Of a stretch of 51,059 nt of DNA, positions 35,098 through 46,922 are shown one piece after another. Location of the stretch: assembly GCA_002964805.2 (NCBI GenBank), contig PUDQ02000116.1:1-51059 (forward strand), read 5' to 3'. Numbering within the stretch: position 1 is the stretch's first letter; each line of letters starts with the position of its first letter. The translations under genes were made by a program, and so were the position numbers. Source of the stretch: Trametes villosa. Its lineage: Eukaryota; Basidiomycota; Agaricomycetes; Polyporales; Polyporaceae. Under the pieces are notes generated by a model that saw only the letters and a list, made by a program, of their open reading frames with translations, made no database searches and was not told the origin of the DNA.

Positions 35098-36164
35098 AGG
35101 GGTTTAGAAGGAGTTAGATGTGCGCATGAAGGGCGAGAAGCATGGCTGGACCCAGCGCATCCTGCAGTGGCAGGTTTCCAAGGTCGAATACCCATGCCGA
35201 GCCCACCGGATGCGCGGAGCCTGCCATGCGTTGGATGGCGTACTTACATTGAATCTTGCAACGCGACAGCGTCCCCGTCGACTTCCATCAACCAACCTGC
35301 GATACTGCGAAATATGCATTAGTATTGCGGGAGGCGGCTGTCGTTTGAGCCCGGGGATCTGCGCAACACTCACAGCCCTGCTCTACGCCACCTCCGCCCC
35401 GTCCAGTAGCTCGACGCGAAGCCTGCGAAGTGAAAAGGCGCGGCGAGTAGTGAGTAGCGTCCAATAGAGAGAAAGCTGGACACCCGGAGGGTATAGCGCG
35501 CTGAACGGGTGGTTTCCAGGGTCGAATACCGACACCGTCGTTCGCTTTAGCCCCCAGGCGCAGCACGACGGCCTGCTCACCGGTATATGCTGGTCTCCTT
35601 GAGATACCACTGTGACTGGCTGCGGTTTAGGAAAGCCGCTGCACGAGGCTTGAGTAGGCGTGGGTGGTTTTCAATCGGGGTGCGATGGGTGGCTCAAGGC
35701 GGCTGCGTCGCTGTTGGACAAAAGGCAGTCATACGCGCTCGGAGCCCATGATATATGATAAATTGTGGTGTACCCACATAGCCAAACACTGCGGAGCGGG
35801 CGCCTATTCCACGCCCGCTTCTTCCTCCTCCGAGGAGGTTCTGCCGGCCCTATGCTCAGTTTGTGCGTCTCACTTTCGTATCTCCTCTGGACTTACAGCT
35901 TCGGCAGCCCGCATATGAATGCTCCGGATGGATGTAGCTACCACAGTCATGGTGGCGACTCACAGAGCCTCTTTGGCGCTTGTCGCGCGAACGCTGCCAG
36001 CTACTCGGGCTGGTACGTGGCTACTGGCGGCTACAGCGTTCAACTAGGAAGCTTATTTTCTATTACTGGCACTGAATGCAGGCGCCCCGCTATAAGCAAC
36101 GCGTGCGCTTGTCTGCCAGGTCGACGCGTCCCTCTGCCCCGTCACCCACCTCACTCAGCCTGCA
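35098..36164. other. Divergent intergenic region
   Basis: It separates the dioxygenase-like gene (minus) from the Arg-rich gene (plus) and must hold both promoters. I see no supported gene in it, only short overlapping open frames. Confidence 0.4.
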
Positions 36165-36991
36165 ATGCCGCAGTCGTCTCAGCAACACCTCCCCACCACT
36201 GGCAGCGCGCCGCCCGCCCTGGCCCCTACGTCCGACGCCTCTGCGTCAACTACGTCTTCTGAGTCAGACTGCGAGAATGTAAGAATTTCAGAGACCTTCT
36301 TTGAGGCCACGCACTCAGGCTCGAGGCTCCGCTGTGCAGACACCCGCTCGGAGCAGCAAAAGACAGCGCCAGCGCTCGCCCTCCCCAACACCTGAGCGGA
36401 TCATGAACGCGCGCATGCATATCAGGCATATAAGTAGACATAGGGGATGGTACACCGCGCAGGACCTCAACGCGCACTTCGCCTTTGGCGGCAGAGTGCA
36501 GCTCATTGCGCTCGAGCAGGAGATCGCTCGTAGGAGGGCTTACGAAGCTGGTAAGTCGCAGCAAAACGTCCCTTGCAGAATAGCAGTTGCTTATAGTTAT
36601 GACAGTTGTAGCGGCCTGTGCAGACTGCGACACGGGCTCGGACTCTAGCCTCCCAGGTTCGGATGGCGGTGACACGGACATCCGGTCCGACTCTTCGGAG
36701 GACGAGGCTGCGCGCAGGATTCGCATTCGCAGAAACCGAGTGAGGCGACGCCGCCGTACGCAGGCGGATGCCTCGACTGGGGCATCCACGGTGCCTCCAT
36801 CCACAGAGTCGACGTCGCCAGGTACGACAAGCACGAGCACGCCCGCGGTACCCCGCGTCGACGCCCATTCCACCGAGGACCGTCGGTGCAGTGTTGCGTC
36901 ATCAGCGGTCGAGGAAGCCGCCCCCGTAGCATACCCGACGGTGGGTTTTCTCGTCATCATCGAGGCTAGATACAAACTGACGCGTTTCTAG
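36165..36991 (+). CDS. Small Ser/Arg-rich hypothetical protein
   Basis: Three exons (36165-36278, 36319-36550, 36612-36991) give 241 residues with matching phases. The N-terminus is Ser/Thr/Pro-rich. The middle has an SKRQRQRSPSPTPERI stretch and a predicted helical part (TAQDLNAHFAFGGRVQLIAL, then EQEIARRRAYEAG). The third exon is acidic (SDGGDTDIRSDSSEDEAARR) and then strongly basic (RIRIRRNRVRRRRR), resembling a nuclear localisation or nucleic-acid binding tail. No domain is recognised. The consistent splice sites argue for a real gene, but the conservation is unknown. Confidence 0.5.
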
Positions 36992-37314
36992 GATATAGGG
37001 TACAATAGCGGCTTCCGACGCCCAGTCTTGTGGAGGGGCGCGGCACCCGAACACTGATCTGGCATAGGTGCCGCGGTAATGAGAATCACGCGGTGTTTTG
37101 ATTCGCTGAGTGCGTTCCTTTCATCGACGCTCGTATTCTTGATATTAATCATAGACGCATACTGATGTGGATGTTCCCAGTGCTTCATATGTAGTTCTTG
37201 GTCGCTGTTGCCAAATATCTGCGGCCTCTTGGCGGACAGTCTCTCCTCGATGTCCTCGAATGCCCGTAGTCTTAGTACATAGTCTTCTTGAGGCAATATA
37301 GCGCGTATATCTTG
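36988..37314 (-). pseudogene. Isolated exon-like fragment
   Basis: After an acceptor-like CTTCAG at about 37315, the minus strand reads LQDIRAILPQEDYVLRLRAF and then DIEERLSAKRPQIFGNSDQE, which has good protein-like composition. It has no start codon at its head. Its 3' end overlaps the last bases of the plus-strand gene before it. No partner exon was found between it and the next gene at 37581. It is probably a remnant. Confidence 0.3.
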
Positions 37315-37580
37315 CAGAACTGAAGCAGACGGGTGTACGTTCGTCGACGATCAAGAATTACGAACATTATGAGGCATACATGCGAGATACAACACAGATA
37401 CGACGAGCCGCGACATGCACAAGAACTTATAACGCCACAGCACCTTGAACGAGCACGACTGTCCCCATCGCCTACCCTCCCTGTCGCTGATGGCGCTGCA
37501 GGCCCATTCCAAACCTGGAAGATCTAATGGGGAGCTGGAGCGTTGAGACTCCGGAAAACGAATTGAGACACAAGGCCTAC

Positions 37581-39231
37581 CTAGACCATGATCATCCAGG
37601 GGCCGAGGAGGACGGCGTGGGGCTCGAGCTTGGGGAACGCCTGGCAGAGGGCGTTGGTGAGGACAGTTCTCGTCACCACCTGGCCGAACTGAATCCGGTG
37701 GGTGGCGAAGCTCAGCAGCGGCGACCTCGAGACTACAGGGAGGATGGTGTCGGCCAGGGTTTCGGGACAGTCGATAGATGGGATGCACATATGGACGAGG
37801 GAGGGGCATAGCCGCGCAGCCTCCACGATCTTCTTTAGCGAAATACCGCACGTAAACGGGTCGTCGTTGAAGGAGAGATCCAAGCTCTCGAGCTCCGGCC
37901 AGGCGGTCGCGAGAGCGATCAGGTCGTCGTCGTTGAACACGATGACGTGGTTAGACAGCGTGATATTGACCGATGTGAGCGCATGGAAGGGGAGGAGAGG
38001 GGCGACGAGGAGCTGGAATGCCGCACTTTCCGTGTACCAAGCGACGCGGAGGGAGACGATGTGGACCGTTCGCAAGGCGTGCGAGAAGAGCGGCGCGACC
38101 GCGTCGAGGGCAAAGAATATGCCTCGACCCCCTTGTACGGCGGAAAACCCGACGTCCTTCAGCTGCGGAAAACCCGCAGGCGCAGCGCGCTGGCGCCAGG
38201 TGCCTGAGACTAAATAAACAATGAGCAATGCTCGTAAACAGAGCATAGTCCTCACTTACCGCTCGTTTCGAGAACCTGGATGGGGAGGCGATGGAGCCCT
38301 TCAAAGTACGACGTGGGGCTAGATACATCGTCCACAAGAGCGGGCCCTCGAGAGGAGATCGAGAACTCCGCGAGCTTGGGAGAGATGGAGGACACCGCCG
38401 CGAAGAATCGCTCCACCCACTCGGAGTACGCACCTTCACACTCCGAGTGGTCATGGAAGGCGATTACCCCGACGTGGAGCGCGACAAGACGGCCGCCCAG
38501 GAGGTAGAGCAGGTTGTCGTTGCTGACAGGGCCTTGATCCCAGATGAGCCGCTCAAGGGAGCAAAATACCGGGGACCTGTCGGGAACGAGGGACGACAAG
38601 AAGGGGAGAAGGCCGCCGTCGTCGATGAGAGCGGAATGGAGCGTCGCGTTCTTGATGAGGCTCGCGTAGTAGAGGAAATGGCTCAAACGAATGTGGGCAG
38701 CCGCGACGTAAGCCGAGTGCGCCGTATCGTTGCTGCTATGGGTGCACGTTAGCGATACAAGTCATAGATCGTGGTGCTACTTAACGGCACGTACCTCTCG
38801 TTGTTGCGATTGGCCAGAGATGCCCGGGCAGCAGAGCCTTTCAGTCCACGGTCCAGGAGGAAGCTCACGATTCCGAAGAGATCCCTCAGCGCGTCGTTGG
38901 AGCACTCGCTCCAGAGCAGTGCTGCGGCATGGGGAAAGAAGGTGCTGTTCACCAGCATGTAGTTGAGGAGGCCACGGCGGTCTCCCTTGTCGTACACATC
39001 CATGCGAAAGTGGTCCACGACGATGGCGACGATGTCATCGCAGTTGAGGACCTTCATGGAGGCAGTCCTCTCGTTCGGGGCAGGGCAGTCGTTGTTGGTG
39101 CGGGTGGACGCCTCAACAGTCGCATCGTTGCGTCGCGGTGCCAGCAAGTACCAGCGAGGGTCGGCGACGCGATCGAGGTGAATGAGGGTTAGCGGGTCTT
39201 CGTCGTAAGAGGCCTCGGTGATCCTGTTCAT
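37581..39231 (-). CDS. F-box/LRR-like protein
   Basis: Three exons (39231-38795, 38735-38260, 38209-37581) give 513 residues. An alternative acceptor 6 nt further in would remove two residues. The F-box-like segment lies around residues 58-100 (MKVLNCDDIVAIVVDHF and MLVNSTFFPHAAALLWSE), after a leader that may be replaced by a start at the Met of MKVLN. Leucine-rich segments follow: FCSLERLIWDQ, LTSVNITLSNH, WPELESLDLSFND, CPSLVHMCIPSIDCPE. Such proteins bring substrates to SCF ubiquitin ligases. The substrate is unknown. It is transcribed divergently from the Lys/Glu-rich gene that starts at 39628. Confidence 0.75.
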
Positions 39232-39627
39232 GAAGCGGCCAATTGTTAGAATTGTATCTTCGAGACAGCGGGGCTGACTGACATGGTAAAGGCGACCTGT
39301 GAGGAGAGGGTTGGTTGGGCTCGTGCGAGATCGTGGTGGGGAGGAAGCAGAGGTGGGGGAAAGGCGACGCTTCGCTTGAGCTTCTTATGCCCGGTACCCC
39401 ACTGCAAGAAGGCGTGGTGCAATAATGACCACGCCGCGAGACTCGCCGTTCCCTTCCTGCCAATGGGGGCACCTGTCAATCCAAAAGGATATCGCCTTTC
39501 TCTAAGAGCCTACAAGGATCAATTCCTAAGCGCCGTGAAGATTTCTATCCGGTGACCCCGGGGGTCAGCCTCAACTTCAACCACCACCACTCGCGAGCAA
39601 AACTCACCGCTGACTCCAATCTCTGCA

Positions 39628-42294
39628 ATGACTCGCGTCACTCGCTCCAGCAACTCGAACAGCCACCCCGGGATGGTGGATGCTCCTAGAGTGCGCCGGA
39701 ACAAGGCCCAGATGACCGCCGCCGAGCAGGCGAAAGAAGCTGCGAAGGCGGCGAAGGAGAAGGCCAAAAAAAGGAAGGAAGAAGGCGTTGCCGGGATTGA
39801 GATCAGTATGAAGGAAAAAGAGGAACGCATTCGTGAGCTTCGCGTTCAGCATTCCAGGCCGGGGAAAGCTCACCTCAACGCGACTTCCTCGCGTTCGGAC
39901 GATTCGGCGAGCGCAGCTAAGTCCACGCGCGCTAGTACTAAGCGCAAGCGCCCGGACCCCGGCGAGGAGCCGGTCAAGCAACCCTCCAAAGCTGCCAAGA
40001 GGTCCCGCGACGAGGAGACGCAGGAATCGGAGGCAGACGAGCCTGAGCCTCCGACTCCCGCTCCTCCCGTCCTGCGGTCTTCGTCGGAGCTCAGCGACTT
40101 CGATGCTGCCGAGGAGGACGTTCCGATTGACGAGTCAGCCACCGGGCCGCAGTCTGTGGCGTCCGACGAGGAGGACGATAATGACACGCCGACGCGTCCG
40201 ATGAAGAAAGCGAAGAAGGCACCGAAGGTCCCGCTGAGGGTGGGTGTGGCGGCAGCGAAGCAGCGGCTCGCCACAGACGATCTTGAGTCGGCGGCGGGGA
40301 CTGTGCGCCCGGGCCCAAGCGCAAACTTGAGCACAGCCACCTCGCGACCGTGAGTGCCAAACTTATCGCCGTACCCGCCTGGCCTGACTCGGATCCCTCA
40401 CCCACTCACTCCCACCACGACCTTACTCTCTCTGGTTCCGGGAACTACAGCCGCGTGTCCGCTTGGGCTTCGCATGCTGCCTCTGCTGGCTTACTCACCC
40501 CGACGGCCAATAAGGTTCAGCCCCTCGCTCACGTTGCACCCCGCACCGCCGCCGTCCCCGCGACACCTTTCATGCACGCTCCCCCCGGCGGCGACAAATC
40601 TAAGGCTCGCAACGATGGGAAACAAGGTGAAAAGGTCGTGCCAAGGCCGAGGGGCCGTGATAAGCGGGTCCCGGCGGTAGAGTCCTCTGAGAAAGTTCAG
40701 GTGCGTGACTCTGGCCCAGCCAAAGTCAAGCGCGAGCCCGTGAGCGATGGTGGAGAGATCGAGCAGGGAGGTTTTGCTATCACCGACGACGAGTCCGCCG
40801 AGGCCACTGCTGCGAGGAACAGTCCCGTCAAGAACGGTGTGCGTCTGACGAGCACGGTGTGTGATGCAAGGTGGCTTCACTGATGTTCGCTGATCTCGCC
40901 ATCCACGGCGCCTCAAGGGTATCGTCAAGACCGAGGACGTCGACCTCGCCACGCCCGGGAAGCCCAAGAACTCGCGCGCGCGTGGAAAGTCCAAGCCAGC
41001 TGCCCCAAAACAAACGTCCACGAAGGTCCGGTCGGCTGCCAGCTCTGGGACGTCGCGGGATAAGGCACGTCTTGCATCTTCTTCGTCCTTCGCTCCTATC
41101 ATCGCTAATTGGACTGTGCAAAGGTCATTGAGATTGACTCGGACGACGATAGGGCGAGCACCACGACTGCCGCCACGACGAAGCAGCGAGTTCCGAAGAG
41201 CACGGTCAAGAACTCCGACCTCCCGGAGGGCGTTCACGAGCACAACCTGTGGAGGAACAGGTTCCTCCCGACGTTCCTCCAGGCGGTGGGCGCAAGCGCG
41301 GATCCCTGGAACTTGACGGACGGCCAAACCGTCAAGCTTCTTCAGTACGCCTGGGATGCCACCTACGGCGACTCCTCGGAGGCTCTCGCATCGTACAAGG
41401 TAGAGGTGGACGACAACGTGCACGCCATTGTACGTATCCTTTCACCGTTCCTTGCTGAACTAACGGTCATTTCGCTTCATATAAGGCGACCCAGCGCCTG
41501 TACGAGTGGCGCAGCTCGTTTGGCAGCGCCGCGATGCGCAGCTACGAGGCCTTCTTCAACAGCTATCCCGCCGAATTCTCCGAGAACGAGTCGCGCGTCG
41601 AGTTCTGTGAGAAGATATTGAAGGGAGGCCGCTTCCTCTACGAGGAGCCGGAGAGCGACAGTAAGGAGGTATGTGGCGGCGCTTCGGCTTCTCATGACCT
41701 CAATCGTCCGTACTGATTGCCCGGGCTGCACCAGGGGCTCTATCGCTCCCCCTTCGTCCTCGCAGCCATGGCGGCCCACGTTGATGCCATACAGGGCGCC
41801 GTCGACCTCCCTGAACTCTACACTACCCGGGAGAAGGCACACCCGTACGCTGCGATTGGGCTCGCCGGGGCTGCAGTAAATCGTCCTTCCCTCGTCCTCC
41901 AGGCAAGAATACTCATCGCCATTCTGTAGGCTTTCCGAGCGGCCTTGGTCTGGTACCTAGGGAAGGTCGGCATCGACGAGAAGGGCAACACATTCATGAT
42001 TAAGTCGCTCAACCGCTCCACCGGGAAAATGAGCACGAAAGAGACCGACTTCAGCCACACGAACTTCAGCGAGAAGACCCTGCAGTGCATGAAGTCGGCG
42101 AAGACCTTGTCGTCCGCGGATATCGACCAGATCGTCGCAGGCGCGTACCTCATGGCGCAGCTACCGGCGCCCGACACTGCACGAGTGCCCCCAGCTCTCG
42201 CCGCGCCCTTCGACTTCGATTTTGGGACGCTTACCCAGGTACGTCGCCAGCTGCGTCCGCGCTGACCTCTCCCTGACAATCACTACAGGACTAA
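39628..42294 (+). CDS. Lys/Glu-rich protein with Agaricomycete-specific C-terminal domain
   Basis: Proposed exons: 39628-40349, 40451-40838 (or to 40856), 40918-41064, 41124-41429, 41486-41668, 41735-41875, 41930-42238, 42289-42294; about 733 residues. The first 370 residues are low-complexity and nuclear-looking: AAEQAKEAAKAAKEKAKKRK, acidic SSELSDFDAAEEDVP, and basic MKKAKKAPK. After VIEIDSDDD comes a globular domain (HEHNLWRNRFLPTFLQAVG, QRLYEWRSSFGSAAMRS, PFVLAAMAAHVDAIQGAVDL, FRAALVWYLGKVG) that I recall from large families in mushrooms without known function. Two features are odd. The intron at 41065-41123 appears to have a GC donor. The last exon is only six bases (GAC TAA). Confidence 0.7.
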
Positions 42295-43240
42295 GCCGGA
42301 ACTTGACCGGATCATACCGCTGTGTTCGTTCTATTCTCTCAATCTACAACTGCGCGCCGCACGGGCTACTAACATGGACGTCGATTGCATGCAGACAGTT
42401 CTTGTATCCTCGGGAAGTACGCCTCGGCTGTCTCCGCTGTACGCATCTCTTCGCCCGACGCCGCCCTCGTCCTACTAGTATCCGCTTCACAGTACTTTCA
42501 TCCTCGCTTTCTTGCATCCACGTCCGCAGATACGCCCGCGCGGACAGCGCCCGTCTGGTGTATCGCTCGCTCCTGCACGCCCATACACGCATACGGCTCA
42601 CCTCCTGATCAACGCTTATCCATAAAACCCTCCTTACCGTCCTGACCCTCGCTTCCGTCCTGTATAACCCTGCCTACTGTCTGACTATATACCGCCCTTG
42701 TATATGCAGGTCCTCCTTATCCACTGTAGATTCTCTTATCTTCCTTTGCGTCCTTACGGGCTGAGATCCTGCTCGACTGCGATCACTTTGCCGCCTGCCA
42801 GTGACTTCGGCCTTTACGATTGATGAGGAACGAAGAAATCGTTTCTTATGGGGTGAGCTCCCCGCCAACTCGCGTCACGGAAAGTCGACCCCGTGGGAAT
42901 TTTTTTTCAGACTCAGCTAATCAGACATTAGATTTGGGATAGGCGCCACATACAGCTTTCAGCTACAGATTCTGGGTTAGGGTTCCAAAGCATTAGAATT
43001 TCTAGGGTTAGCCATTTGAGCAAAACTAGTCAGAATCCTTACTCCAACTAAGGCTCACCCATGGGCGCCTCTCTAACCCTAGCTGCACACCGGTCAACAC
43101 GTGATTGCATTGCAGGGATAATAAGGAGAACAAGACGACAAAGCCCTTAGCAGCAACAATACAAAGCATATTAATATGGGAGATGCAGGAGAGAGATGCA
43201 GAGTATTTGCTGGGCGACTGCCCCTAGAGCCTAGATGCAC
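42295..43240. other. Convergent intergenic region with telomere-like motifs
   Basis: This lies between the 3' ends of the Lys/Glu-rich gene and gene A. It contains GGGTTAGGGTT (42974-42984), TAGGGTTAG (43003-43011) and, in the opposite orientation, CTAACCCTAG (43073-43082). These resemble the fungal telomere unit TTAGGG. No open frame here is supported. Confidence 0.5.
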
Positions 43241-46188
43241 TCAGTCAACAAAACGTAGCTTCAAGATAGTAATCTGCACCACGTACGCGCGTGCAACCAG
43301 AACAACACCATACAAGTTCAGGCTGAGGTTGATCTTGTCATCCCGGACGTACGAGGAAGTTGAGTACAAGACGATGATGATGTCCCCAAATTTGGGATCA
43401 GCACTCAAGCGAGGAAGGTTGTGAACCTCGTCAAACGAGAACCTCAAGCTCGCTGTCTTGTTCATCTTGAAGTACTCGGTGCCGTCCCAGACGCCAACTG
43501 GATTCATGCGTGTGTAAGTCAGAAATAAAGCAAATGTTGGATGCTACACACTGTCATCGTGGGTGTTCCAGGTTGTCTTGTCGCGCATCTCAAGCAGGCT
43601 ATGCGAGGGCACCGAGCGTCCCTTGCCCGAACCGCCTTGTGCGCCTTGCTTGGGGGTGCGCTTGCTCGGGGTTGCCCCAATGAAGGACAGTTTCGGCACT
43701 ATCAACATATTAGCAACCAAACTAGACATAAAGGTGATACACGTACACGCAGGGGCTGGGTCCGAGGGGAAGGTGCGCATGTTGACACCCACGTACTGGC
43801 CTGAGGCAGTGAAAGTGCTGACAGGCAGCTCGCCCTGGTCAAACACCGACCCAAAGAAGCCCATAGTGCGCTCCCACTCAGCCCGTACAGGACCAAATAA
43901 GACAGACTTCACCGTCTGGGCCTGTTGCTTCCCGAACGTGGTGGGAACCACAACATTGCAGCCAAAGACGTAGCCCAGGGACATGCAGATAGCCCGAGAA
44001 GGCAGCCCAGACTGCGCCTTGAAGGACACCACCTTATTCATGCTGCCGCCGTATGCCACCAAGCTGACCTTGGCAGGATCGAAGCGCGCTGGGTTGATAA
44101 CAAAGGCGCCATCTGTGCTGAAGGTCACGAGGCGCTTCAGGGCACTAATAATACCGTATCAGACTCTGCCTATCTTGCAAATAAAAGACGTACCTTGGGT
44201 TGATATCGTGTCTCTCCAAAAGCCCTTCGGTATAGGGGACCGTATTGATGGCTGCACCGTCACTAGTGAGAGCATCGCAGTTTCTGATATTATGTGAGCC
44301 ACATTTGCCTCGTGCAGGTGAGAGAGCTGTACACACCGCACTACTGGCAAGCCCTCATATGTGTCCTTGAGGGTAGCATCGACAACCTCGGGGTCGTCGA
44401 TGTCCAGGGACAGCTTGCTGGTAATGTCGGCGACAAGAACCTGCATTGCAGTGGCCTCCGCATTGCTGTCCTCGTGGCTGATGTCGCCGTTGTCGCTGTT
44501 GTAGGTTGACCTACTGTGCAGATTACTATATGATTTTGGAGAGAATGAGGAGAACGTACCTGTCTGCGGCCTCCGTGTTGGTGTCCTCCTTCCTGAATAT
44601 GACTTAAACATGTGATGCAGAACATATATTGCGAAGATGACATACATGACGGGCAGCGGCTCAGGAACATGGCCGGCAAACAGACGACGCTGAAGGCGTG
44701 CTCTACCGCACATTGTAAGGGACCGTACAATACTGATAAGGAAAGCCTAGTACTTGTCCTCGTCGTCGGTCTCATGCAGGAAGAACTGTGACCCAGAGCT
44801 ACAGGTGATGGTCAGTATATGTGTGGCAGGGAAGTGGGCTGGGATGAACGCACTCTGGGGCCTTCGCACTCTTGGCAGCGGTGGCCTTGGACTTGGTGGA
44901 TGCCTTGCGGGGCGAGATCACCACCTCTACCTTGTTCTTCTTAGGCGTGCCCGCCTGGACAGCCTTATTGTGCTTTATGGCGGTTTGAGCTGCCTTGGCC
45001 TGTGCGGCCTCAGCCTTGGCCTGTGCGGCCTCAGCCTTCTTCTGAGCCTCCTCAGCAGCAGCCTTAGCCCTCCTGTGAACCTCAGCGGCCGCAACAGCCT
45101 TAGCCAGGTCCCTGAAAGGAGTTAGCGTACAATATAGCCAAGATGAATAGAACTCACTGCCGACGTGGGAGCGGGATCACCGGGAGTTCGTCGGGGATAT
45201 CCCTGGAGTTGTGTGCTCAGCATATCACAAAATAGCGGTGGAAGGATATACGTACAGCACCTTGGCCTTCTTGACTGGAGAGATCCTTCATGAAGAGCTA
45301 TTAGTACTTGCGTGAGGTGCGATAAATGTTCAACTCACTCCTGCACCTCATCCTCGGAGTCAGACTCCTTGGCACGCTTGGCAGGCGTAGCCTTCGGCCT
45401 GGCAGCACGTCCACGGGCCGGCTTGCTGTAGGATGATGTGAGACACGTGGAAAATATTGGAGTGCTGCCGGTACTTACACAGGGGAGGGTGTCTTCGGCG
45501 TAGACGGAGGGCTCGAGCCAGCAGTACGGCTGCGGCTATGAGGTGCAATGTTAGAAAGTCATAACATTATAAACGCACACTTACCCAATCTTTGGAGTCA
45601 ACTCGACGTCCAGACGTTCCTCGGCCTCATCGTCACTGTTGGTGTGTTAGGCTAAGAAAGGACACAGGATTGTCATAACTAACCTGATGACCATGGTGTT
45701 CTCAGCGACACTCTCCGTGTCACTAATGAAAAGGTGGTCAGATAGACACAGATGCGACAGAGGAATATGTCTTACGAAGTGTTGTCGGCAGTTGCCTCCT
45801 CCATGGTCTCATCGGAGTCACTGGGCACTTCTTCAGATCCAGCCTCCTCAGCCTCGCTGTCCACCGCTAGGACGGTGGCAGCCTTGCGGCCCCTGCCTCG
45901 GGTGGTCACCGCCCTGATACCTCAGATGAACATGACAGGGAGAATGGTAATAAGTAAACTGCTTACTTGGTTGCGGCGGCACCTGACGTCTTGCGGGCCG
46001 GGGTAGCAGCCTTACGGCCACCACCAGACTTCGTTGTCGTGGTCTTGGTTGGGGTTGCCTGCTTCTTGGCACGAAGTTCCTTTGGCCTAAAAGGACTTTA
46101 GAGAATGAATGTATGCGGTGGACATGCACACATACATTTTACCGCCAGTGCTAGCAGCAGCGCGGGTGCGGGTGGTACGTCCGGACAT
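43241..46188 (-). CDS. Gene A: 18-exon chromatin-like modular protein of unknown family
   Basis: Exons: 46188-46136, 46086-45967, 45913-45776, 45722-45684, 45635-45585, 45535-45479, 45425-45339, 45285-45256, 45202-45158, 45111-44854, 44798-44754, 44702-44646, 44592-44560, 44513-44337, 44283-44194, 44144-43747, 43698-43552, 43497-43241; 693 residues. The first half consists of short basic (TRGRGRKAAT, KPARGRAARPKATPAKRAK) and acidic, CK2-like (SDSDETMEEA, SDDEAEERLD) modules, each on its own exon. A helix with the repeat KAEAAQAKAEAAQA follows. The second half is globular, with segments FVINPARFDPAKVSLVAYGG, FGPVRAEWERTMGFFG, GQYVGVNMRTFPSD and WDGTEYFKMNKTASLRF. The first 15 introns are all phase 2. 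It looks nuclear. No family is recognised. A minus-strand TATATAAG lies about 136 nt before the start. Confidence 0.75.
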
Positions 46189-46922
46189 GGTGGTAGAATA
46201 AGAGGGCGAGGTTGAGCAAGGTGCTGGAAAAGGAGGAGAAGAAGGAAGTTCAACTGCAGAGACGGCGACGTATGAAGAGATCTCGAGGTGAGGACTCTGC
46301 CTGGTTGCCGTGCACCTGGCAGCCTTATATACGGCCCAGCAGCGGAGTTCAGCGAGGTCCCCAGAACTTTGGGATTCTACTCCGCTCGCTTACAGAGTCT
46401 TGGGATGACACGAGCTGTCCGATGATAGCACTGCCTCTCCAGAGTGTCCGCCTTGCCTTCCCGTCGCTCCTATGTTCTGAATATCTGCATGAATTCAGCC
46501 ATCTAGGCTAGCTCGTTGACTGGATGGACAGAAGTGCACAAAGTGCACCCATTACTTGCCATTGCTCAGAGTATCATTGCCTGAAGTCGCACCGAGGTTC
46601 TTTCAAATTCGCTTGTATGAACAGGAATTTCCAATAGCTGCGCTGATGAGCCCCGGAGCTCAGAAGTGCACCCGCCGTGTCTTGGCCGACATGGGATGCG
46701 CTGCCTGTTTGCAATTGGTGCGGCAGCTTGTCGTACGAACGGTCGCTCCAGACCGTCCACCCCGCATTTGCAATTAACATGTCCCCAACGCAATGGCCTT
46801 CGCACACCTCTTGGAACTGACCCACCACGGTTGCGCACCTCTTCAACCACATTCCTCTTGACCGCACACTTTCTGCTCATTTCTATCCTACTCGGAAGCT
46901 ATGTCATTCCTCAGACATCTCT
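46189..46922. promoter_or_regulatory. Divergent promoter region between genes A and B
   Basis: This 734-bp region separates the start codons of gene A (minus) and gene B (plus). On the minus strand, TATATAAG at 46324-46331 is a likely TATA box for A. Open frames inside it are not supported as genes. The shared region would allow joint regulation of A and B (inference). Confidence 0.5.
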
